Origin: Pseudomonas laurentiana
GTDB lineage: Bacteria > Pseudomonadota > Gammaproteobacteria > Pseudomonadales > Pseudomonadaceae
Assembly (NCBI RefSeq): GCF_014648275.1
Contig: NZ_BMQU01000016.1
Span: 1 to 64,000, forward strand
Direction of reading: 5' to 3'
DNA: 64,000 bases
In this document: piece after piece, positions 58,429 to 64,000 of the stretch
Layout of the letters: each line of letters starts with the position of its first letter
How positions within the stretch are numbered: the first letter of the stretch is position 1
The notes under the pieces: generated by a model
Seen by the model: the letters and a program-made list of their open reading frames with translations, nothing else
Told to the model about the DNA's origin: nothing
Database searches by the model: none
Made by a program: the position numbers and the translations under genes

Positions 58429-59214
58429 ATGCAACACAACAACAATGCAGTCGCTCAAGCACACATTGAACTTCCCGCGACGGAAACCATTGAGCGAACC
58501 AGGCTCTTCTCCCTGGGTGCGTCCTGTGCTCAATGCGCCGTGCGCGCCTTCTGTTTGCCCAGTGGCTGCACCCATGCCGAGCGTGACACCTTCAATTCAC
58601 TGATTTCACAGCGCATGCGCATCAAGAAAGGTGCGGCGCTCTACCATGCCAACGACCCACTGAACTGCCTCTACGCCATACGCATGGGCTGTTTCAAGAT
58701 TTCCTTGATCGACGCCTATGGCCGTGGGTTGGTCGCTGACTTCATGATGGCCGGCGATGTGATGGGGCTCGATGCCATCAGCACCTCTCGGTATGCCTGC
58801 AGCGCACTGGCGCTGGAAGACAGTGAGGTATGCCCGATCCCCTATCACCAGATAGAGCAACTGGCCCGTCACTGCCCCGCCTTGCAACAAACCCTGAACC
58901 GACTGATGAGCAGGCAAATCGTCCGGGACAATGAGCGCTTGCTGATGATGTGCAACATGAACGCCGATGAGCGCTTCGCCGCCTTTCTTCTACAGTTATC
59001 CCAACGCTATGCCATGCGTGGCTACTCGGCGATGGGCTTTGTTTTGCGTATGACACGAGAAGATATTGCTTCGTATCTGGGCTTGAGGCTCGAAACCATC
59101 TGCCGGTGCATGGCCCGCCTGCGTGACTTGCAAATCGTTCGCTTTGCGGGTCGCGAAGTTGAAATTCTGGACATGCCTGCGCTCGAGGCGATGGAGCATC
59201 GCTGGAGCACCTGA
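58429..59214 (+). CDS. FNR/ANR-type oxygen-responsive regulator
   Basis: 261 residues of the Crp/Fnr family. Cys33, Cys36, Cys42 and Cys135 are placed as the four ligands of an oxygen-labile Fe-S cluster in FNR. The cAMP-like sensor part, dimer helix and HTH (MTREDIASYLGLRLETICRCMARL) follow. In the recognition helix Glu222 and Arg226 are kept but the Ser of FNR is Cys225. Start ATG 58429 with GGAG upstream; a longer frame with GTG start exists. Likely controls the surrounding cluster. Confidence 0.85.
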   Translation: MQHNNNAVAQAHIELPATETIERTRLFSLGASCAQCAVRAFCLPSGCTHAERDTFNSLISQRMRIKKGAALYHANDPLNCLYAIRMGCFKISLIDAYGRGLVADFMMAGDVMGLDAISTSRYACSALALEDSEVCPIPYHQIEQLARHCPALQQTLNRLMSRQIVRDNERLLMMCNMNADERFAAFLLQLSQRYAMRGYSAMGFVLRMTREDIASYLGLRLETICRCMARLRDLQIVRFAGREVEILDMPALEAMEHRWST

Positions 59215-59342
59215 CACATTGCCATGCTCACGCTCGGCAATGGACGACTGCAGGGCAGGACATGTACGAACCACACGTATGACCTCCCTGGCCATGGTGC
59301 GGGGGTATCGGCGTACTGACAGGGCTGTTGAGGAGACACGCT

Positions 59343-60740
59343 ATGCAGGTCACATTTCTCGGCGCTGCCGGTACAGTCACCGGCAGCAAGTACCTACTGG
59401 AGCGTAACGGTCAGCGCGTACTGGTCGACTGCGGCCTGTTCCAGGGCTACAAACACCTGCGGGTGCGCAACTGGGCTCCGTTTCCCATACCACCGCACAG
59501 CCTCGACGCCATCGTCCTGACCCATGCTCATCTGGATCACAGCGGCTATATCCCGGCACTGGTGCGGGACGGTTTCCGCGGGCCCATCTACGCAACAGCG
59601 GCAACCTGCGAACTGGCCAGGATTCTGTTGCTCGACAGCGGTCGCCTGCAAGAGGAACAGGCCGAGTACGCCAATCGACGAGGCTTCTCCAAACACCATC
59701 CGGCCCTGCCGCTGTACACCGAGGATGACGCCAAGCGCGCCCTCAAATACTTCCGCCCCATCGCCCTGCACCATCCACAAGACATTCTCGCCGACTTCAA
59801 GATACACCTGAGGTCTGCCGGACATATCCTCGGTGCAGCAACCGTGGAGATCGTCGCCGACGGTTCGACCTGGGTATTTTCCGGTGATCTGGGCCGGTAC
59901 AACGACCCGATCATGCTCGCCCCGGAGACGATCGAAGAAGCCGACTACCTGTTCGTGGAGTCGACCTACGGTGACCGCCTTCACCCACCCGAGGACACCG
60001 AGCAACAACTGGCCGACGTCATCACCCGCACCGCCCTGCGCCATGGCATTACCCTGGTCCCCTCCTTCGCCGTGGGGCGCGCCCAGTTGCTGATGTATCA
60101 CCTCTCTCGCCTTAAACAGGCAGGTGCCATCCCTGACCTGCCCATCTACCTGAACAGCCCCATGGCGACAGATGCAACGGTGCTGTATCAACGCTTCTGC
60201 AGCGAGCACCGGCTGTCCCCTCGCGCATGCGAATCGATGTGCCGCGTCGCCCACATCGTGCGCACTGTAGAAGAGTCCAAACGCCTGGATCAACAGCGCG
60301 GCCCGGCAGTAATCATCGCTGCCAGCGGCATGGCCACCGGTGGGCGCGTGCTGTTCCACCTCAAGACCCTGGCGCCCAACCCGCATAACACCCTGTTGTT
60401 TTCCGGCTATCAGGCAGGCGGTACGCGAGGTGCGCAAATCGTTGCCGGTGCGCCCTCCGTTCGACTGCATGGCGAGGACGTCGCGATACGGGCCGAGGTT
60501 GTGTCCCTTGAGAGCCTGTCGGCACACGCCGACGCCGATGAAATCATGCAATGGTTGCGTGGCTTCAAGCGCGCGCCAAAACACACCTATGTGGTGCATG
60601 GTGAACCCGCGGCAGCCGATACCCTGCGCCGGCGCATCAGCCTTGAGCTCGGCTGGTCCGTCTCGGTGCCGGAGCACCTGGAACGCGCCGAGGTAGCAGC
60701 ATCAACACCTCCACTGCCCACAGAACCCCACGCAAAGTAG
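59343..60740 (+). CDS. MBL-fold RNA-processing-type hydrolase (beta-CASP)
   Basis: 465 residues. Metallo-beta-lactamase core with HAHLDH (His61, His63, Asp65, His66), beta-CASP insert and C-terminal RNA-specificity part (VSLESLSAHADADEIMQWL, VVHGEPAAADTLRRRI) as in Ysh1/RNase-like proteins. Such enzymes cleave RNA or DNA; Pseudomonas members appear in ANR-controlled clusters. GAGGAG 8 bases before ATG 59343. Confidence 0.85.
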   Translation: MQVTFLGAAGTVTGSKYLLERNGQRVLVDCGLFQGYKHLRVRNWAPFPIPPHSLDAIVLTHAHLDHSGYIPALVRDGFRGPIYATAATCELARILLLDSGRLQEEQAEYANRRGFSKHHPALPLYTEDDAKRALKYFRPIALHHPQDILADFKIHLRSAGHILGAATVEIVADGSTWVFSGDLGRYNDPIMLAPETIEEADYLFVESTYGDRLHPPEDTEQQLADVITRTALRHGITLVPSFAVGRAQLLMYHLSRLKQAGAIPDLPIYLNSPMATDATVLYQRFCSEHRLSPRACESMCRVAHIVRTVEESKRLDQQRGPAVIIAASGMATGGRVLFHLKTLAPNPHNTLLFSGYQAGGTRGAQIVAGAPSVRLHGEDVAIRAEVVSLESLSAHADADEIMQWLRGFKRAPKHTYVVHGEPAAADTLRRRISLELGWSVSVPEHLERAEVAASTPPLPTEPHAK

Positions 60741-60743
60741 CCC

Positions 60744-60767
60744 TATACATGAAAATATGTTTGTATA
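60744..60767. promoter_or_regulatory. LitR-type box 1 (TATACA-N12-TGTATA)
   Basis: Exactly TATACA, 12 bases, TGTATA. It precedes the Trp-rich gene by 68 bases. Matches T(G/A)TACA-N12-TGTA(C/T)A as I recall it for class II LitR of P. putida. Confidence 0.65.
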
Positions 60768-60834
60768 AGATAACTCGGCAAAATTTGCGCAAGCACCCTC
60801 CCTAGTCCCGCGTGCATTACCGGCAGGAGCTTCC

Positions 60835-61050
60835 ATGAACCGCTTCAACCCGCGAAAGCTGGCCTTGTCAAAGTGGACTGCCTGCAAACCGCTCAATCGA
60901 GAGAAACACTTCCTGGTCACCGACCTGCTGCATGACGAGCAAGGCACCTTGCTGAAGGTCGAGCTGCAGGCTGTTTACAGCAACCGTAGTGAGTGGCTGG
61001 ACTGGCATGAGCTTCGCGACAGTGAGCGCTGGAAGGCAGGCTGGCAGTGA
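60835..61050 (+). CDS. TIGR02450 family Trp-rich small protein
   Basis: 71 residues with four Trp (KWTACKP, EWLDWHELRD, ERWKAGWQ). The family has no known function but often lies with photolyase and light-inducible genes. GCAGGAG 7 bases before ATG. First gene behind LitR-type box 1. Confidence 0.8.
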   Translation: MNRFNPRKLALSKWTACKPLNREKHFLVTDLLHDEQGTLLKVELQAVYSNRSEWLDWHELRDSERWKAGWQ

Positions 61051-61074
61051 CCAAAAATTGATACAGAATATATC

Positions 61075-61098
61075 TATACAAAACTATTGACTTGTACA
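61075..61098. promoter_or_regulatory. LitR-type box 2 (TATACA-N12-TGTACA)
   Basis: TATACA, 12 bases, TGTACA; overlaps TTGACT (61088-61093), a possible -35. Confidence 0.65.
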
Positions 61099-61119
61099 GA
61101 TATTATCTTAGCCTTAACT

Positions 61120-61143
61120 TGTACAAAACATTAATCATGTACA
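61120..61143. promoter_or_regulatory. LitR-type box 3 (TGTACA-N12-TGTACA)
   Basis: Perfect TGTACA, 12 bases, TGTACA, 16 bases before the NTF2-like ATG. Box 2 and box 3 are 45 bases apart centre to centre. Confidence 0.68.
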
Positions 61144-61159
61144 AGATAGAGGCTTCTGG

Positions 61160-61582
61160 ATGTCGACCTTCCTGCAGCAGTTCGCCGAGCGATTCGCCGC
61201 CCTGGATCGCGACCACCTTGAGCACCTTCCAGGCCTCTACAGCAGCGATGTGTGCTTTATCGATCCTCTGCATCAGATCAATGGACTGAACGCCCTGCAG
61301 CGTTACTTTTCCGAGCTGTATGCCAATGTCGAGGACTTGAGCTTCCAGTTCCACGGCCATGACACCGTCGCCGAAGGTTCAGGCTACCTGCGCTGGACCA
61401 TGACCTATCGCCACCCACGCCTGCGTAGCGGAGCGCCGGTCAGCGTTACCGGGTGCTCCCACTTGCGCTGGGCAGACAAGGTCTACTATCACCGCGACTA
61501 CTTCGATGCCGGCGCATTGCTCTACGAACACGTGCCATTACTGGGCAGCGTGATTCGCGGGCTCAAGCGGAGGCTGGCATGA
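61160..61582 (+). CDS. Nuclear transport factor 2-like (SnoaL) protein
   Basis: 140 residues. FLQQFAERFAALDRDHLEHLPGLYSSDVCFIDPLHQINGLNALQRYF is the NTF2-like start; small hydrophobic cone fold, may be an enzyme or binding protein. GAGG 8 bases before ATG; the stop overlaps the SDR start by four bases. Part of the presumed light-induced operon. Confidence 0.8.
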   Translation: MSTFLQQFAERFAALDRDHLEHLPGLYSSDVCFIDPLHQINGLNALQRYFSELYANVEDLSFQFHGHDTVAEGSGYLRWTMTYRHPRLRSGAPVSVTGCSHLRWADKVYYHRDYFDAGALLYEHVPLLGSVIRGLKRRLA

Positions 61583-62334
61583 AGCGGATCTGGCTGACTG
61601 GAGCCAGCAGCGGCATTGGCGCAGCGTTGGCCGAAGTACTGCTTGAGCAGGGACATCAGCTCGCGCTGACCGCACGCAACACTGCGCCTCTAAAACAGCT
61701 CGCGATGCGTTTTCCCGACCAGGTTCTATTGGTGCCAGGCGACCTGCTCGACAGTCTCCAGGTCAAGCAAATAGGCGTGCGCATCGCTCAGCACTGGGGC
61801 GCACTGGATCAGGTCATCGCCAATGCCGGCACCTGCGAGTACCTGGAGCCCGAGCATTTCGATGCTGCGCTGGTGTCGCGCGTGGTTCAAGCCAACCTGT
61901 TTACCGCCAGCCTGACCATCGAGACCGCACTCCCCCTTCTGCAACGCGGCCATGCGCCGCACCTGGTGGCCATAGGCAGCTCAGTGACCTTTCTGCCCCT
62001 GCCGCGAGCGGGGGCCTACGGTGCCTCCAAAGCCGGCCTGCGCTACCTGATCGACTCACTGCGGATCGACCTGGATCGCCAAGGCATCGCCGTCACGCTG
62101 GTCAGCCCAGGCTTTGTCGACACCCCCCTGACACAGCGCAATGACTTTCCCATGCCCCTGCGCTGGTCAGCGGAAAAAGCCGCCCGTCACATCGCCCAAA
62201 AACTGGAGCGCCGCCCCTATGAGGTTGCCTTCCCTGCACTGTTTATCGCCTGCCTGAAGCTGCTCGGTCACCTGCCAAAACACTGGCAGTTGGCAGTGGG
62301 CAAGCGACTTGCACGCCCCGGCCAGGAGTCCTGA
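61579..62334 (+). CDS. Short-chain dehydrogenase/reductase
   Basis: 251 residues. TGASSGIG (7-14), NAG, catalytic Ser (GSSVTF), YGASK Tyr-Lys pair, SPGFVDTPL. Same operon, ATGA overlap upstream. Substrate unknown; possible lipid role together with the next genes. Confidence 0.85.
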   Translation: MKRIWLTGASSGIGAALAEVLLEQGHQLALTARNTAPLKQLAMRFPDQVLLVPGDLLDSLQVKQIGVRIAQHWGALDQVIANAGTCEYLEPEHFDAALVSRVVQANLFTASLTIETALPLLQRGHAPHLVAIGSSVTFLPLPRAGAYGASKAGLRYLIDSLRIDLDRQGIAVTLVSPGFVDTPLTQRNDFPMPLRWSAEKAARHIAQKLERRPYEVAFPALFIACLKLLGHLPKHWQLAVGKRLARPGQES

Positions 62335-62338
62335 CCCC

Positions 62339-63586
62339 ATGCGTATTGCAATCGTCGGCAGCGGCATTGCCGGCCTCACGGCGGCCTACCTGCTGCAGCG
62401 CAACCACCACATCACGGTCTTCGAGGCCGCTGACTGGATCGGTGGCCACACCCACACTGTGAATGTTCAATTGAATGAACGCAGTTATGCGGTCGACACC
62501 GGTTTCATCGTGTTCAATGACTGGACCTACCCGAATTTCATTGCCCTGATGGAGCATCTGGGCGTGACCTCATGCCCTACCGAGATGAGTTTTTCGGTGC
62601 ATGAGCCCAAGACGGGCCTGGAGTACAACGGCAACACCCTCAATAGCCTTTTCGCCCAACGCAGCAACCTGATATCGCCGGCGTTCTGGGGAATGCTACG
62701 GGACATTCTGCGCTTCAACCGCGAAGCACCACTGGACCTAGACCGAGCACACATCGACGCCAGCACGACACTCGGCAGCTATCTGCAACAGCGTGGCTAT
62801 GGCAATCGCTTCATCGAGCACTACATCGTGCCGATGGGTGCCGCGATCTGGTCAATGTCGCTGGCCGACATGCTCGGGTTTCCCTTGGCATTCTTCGTAC
62901 GTTTTTTTCGCAACCACGGCCTGCTTTCGGTCACCAACCGCCCCCAATGGCGGGTGATCAAGGGCGGCTCCAGCGCCTACATCAAGCCGCTGACGGCCAG
63001 CTTCGCCAAGCACATCCGCCTGAACTGCCCGGTGCAACGCGTATGCCGTGACACGGAGGGTGTCAGCATCACAAGCACTGCCGGGATCGAGCGCTTCGAT
63101 AAAGTGGTATTTGCCTGTCACAGCGACCAGGCCTTGGCGTTACTGGAAACGCCTACCGAGCAAGAGCAGCAGATACTCGGGGCCATCGGTTATGCGCAAA
63201 ACGACGTTGTGCTGCACACCGACACCCGTCTGCTGCCCGACCGACGCCTGGCCTGGGCGAGCTGGAACTATCGCCTGGGTGGTCCTGAGCACGCGCCTGC
63301 GGCGGTGACCTACAACATGAACATCCTGCAAGGCCTGGACGCACCACGCACCCTCTGCGTAAGCCTCAACCAAAGCGAGGCCATCGACCCGACACAGGTG
63401 CTCGGCCGCTTCCGCTATGCACACCCGCAGTACAGCCTCGGGGCCCTTGCCGCGCAGGCACGCCACGCTGAACTGCTCGGCCCGCAGCACAGCTACTACT
63501 GCGGCGCCTACTGGGCCAACGGCTTTCACGAGGATGGTATGGTCAGTGCGCTGAAAGTGGCTCAGCAGTTCGGGGAGCGATTATGA
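62339..63586 (+). CDS. FAD-dependent amine oxidase-like oxidoreductase
   Basis: 415 residues. FAD motif VGSGIAGLTAAYLLQRNHHITVFEA, then IGGHTHT, and C-terminal YCGAYWANGFHEDGM. Belongs to the NAD(P)-binding/FAD flavoprotein group that is found next to DUF1365 and cyclopropane-fatty-acid-synthase-like genes. ATG 62339. Confidence 0.85.
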   Translation: MRIAIVGSGIAGLTAAYLLQRNHHITVFEAADWIGGHTHTVNVQLNERSYAVDTGFIVFNDWTYPNFIALMEHLGVTSCPTEMSFSVHEPKTGLEYNGNTLNSLFAQRSNLISPAFWGMLRDILRFNREAPLDLDRAHIDASTTLGSYLQQRGYGNRFIEHYIVPMGAAIWSMSLADMLGFPLAFFVRFFRNHGLLSVTNRPQWRVIKGGSSAYIKPLTASFAKHIRLNCPVQRVCRDTEGVSITSTAGIERFDKVVFACHSDQALALLETPTEQEQQILGAIGYAQNDVVLHTDTRLLPDRRLAWASWNYRLGGPEHAPAAVTYNMNILQGLDAPRTLCVSLNQSEAIDPTQVLGRFRYAHPQYSLGALAAQARHAELLGPQHSYYCGAYWANGFHEDGMVSALKVAQQFGERL

Positions 63587-64000
63587 ACAGCGCCTTGTAC
63601 CACGGCTGGGTAAGCCACCGACGCTTAGCCCCACGCGCGCATGCCTTTCGCTACCGCATGAGCATGTTGTACCTGGACCTGGCTGAACAGGATGCGTTGT
63701 TTGCACTCAGCCCACTGGCCGGGCGCGAGCGATTTTCAGCGTTCAGCTTCCGCGAACAGGACTACCTGCCGCGCTATACACACAGCGGCGTAGCGCTGGC
63801 CGATGCCGTCAATCTGCTGCTCGTGGAGGCCCTGGGCTACGCCCCAGGTGGCGCCATACGCCTCTTGACCCAAGCGCGGAACTGGGGATTGGCCTTCAAC
63901 CCGGTGAGCTTTTTCTTTTGCTTCGACAAACACGACGCCCTCGCAGCCATTTTGTGCGAAGTCACCAACACACCCTGGCGCGAGCGCTTTCACTATGTAT
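63583..64000 (+). CDS. DUF1365 protein (cut by window end)
   Basis: 139 codons visible, open at the 3' edge. Starts MNSALYHGWVSHRRLAPRAHAFRYRMSMLYLDL and includes LAFNPVSFFFCFD and VTNTPWRERFHY, typical of DUF1365. ATGA overlap with the upstream oxidoreductase. In this operon type a cyclopropane-fatty-acid-synthase-like methyltransferase usually follows. Confidence 0.85.
   Translation, partial: MNSALYHGWVSHRRLAPRAHAFRYRMSMLYLDLAEQDALFALSPLAGRERFSAFSFREQDYLPRYTHSGVALADAVNLLLVEALGYAPGGAIRLLTQARNWGLAFNPVSFFFCFDKHDALAAILCEVTNTPWRERFHYV

Overview
The window is a GC-rich, gene-dense chromosomal segment of a Pseudomonas, most likely from the P. putida / P. fluorescens lineages. This rests on the gene content (HI0607-type shikimate dehydrogenase-like protein, NhaR, SstT, ParD-like/map pair, eat-eutBC, ureDABCEJFG), on REPIN-type repeats, and on near-complete coding density with short intergenic regions. 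I see no prophage, IS element, CRISPR array or rRNA.

Layout. 1-620: two identical tRNA-Val(GAC) genes, each with its own terminator. 626-13544: housekeeping and transport genes (PuuB-like oxidase, a degenerate C39-type lipoprotein, a short His-rich membrane protein, TerC, NhaR, an MFS exporter, SstT, YceH, SDH-L, PbpG) and several envelope or unknown proteins. 13606-20227: isochorismatase-like hydrolase, HhH protein, then an apparent catabolic cluster (aromatic-acid MFS, NIPSNAP, KstD-like flavoprotein, SDR) divergent from a PobR/PobC-like AraC regulator. 20246-29959: VIT-like protein, PhyH dioxygenase, PAS-GGDEF protein, MgtA, a flippase-like protein, and a ParD-like/map operon next to gene relics. 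30437-38556: ppnN, a decayed DUF3077 gene that keeps a structured leader, a chemoreceptor with a sigma-54-type promoter, a sodium:solute symporter and katG. 38584-45558: argC, LysR and the ethanolamine system (AraC regulator, permease, EutB, EutC). 45640-48120: tandem REPINs and a Fur-box-controlled TonB receptor. 48179-53763: complete urease operon on the minus strand. 54006-60740: membrane protein, GNAT, then a low-oxygen stress cluster (tandem Usp, Zn alcohol dehydrogenase behind an ANR/FNR box, Hsp20-like protein, FNR-type regulator, MBL-fold nuclease-like enzyme). 60744-64000: start of what looks like a light-responsive operon (Trp-rich protein, NTF2-like, SDR, FAD oxidoreductase, DUF1365) preceded by three boxes of the form TRTACA-N12-TGTAYA.

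Most notable points: (1) the leader of the DUF3077 relic contains two identical 8-nt arms competing for one complementary arm just upstream of the Shine-Dalgarno, a riboswitch-like layout; (2) the three evenly built LitR-type boxes; (3) the SDR + KstD-like desaturase + aromatic-acid transporter + PobR-like regulator cluster, which could aromatise an alicyclic hydroxy-acid. All functions are read from sequence by eye and family knowledge; nothing was searched against a database.
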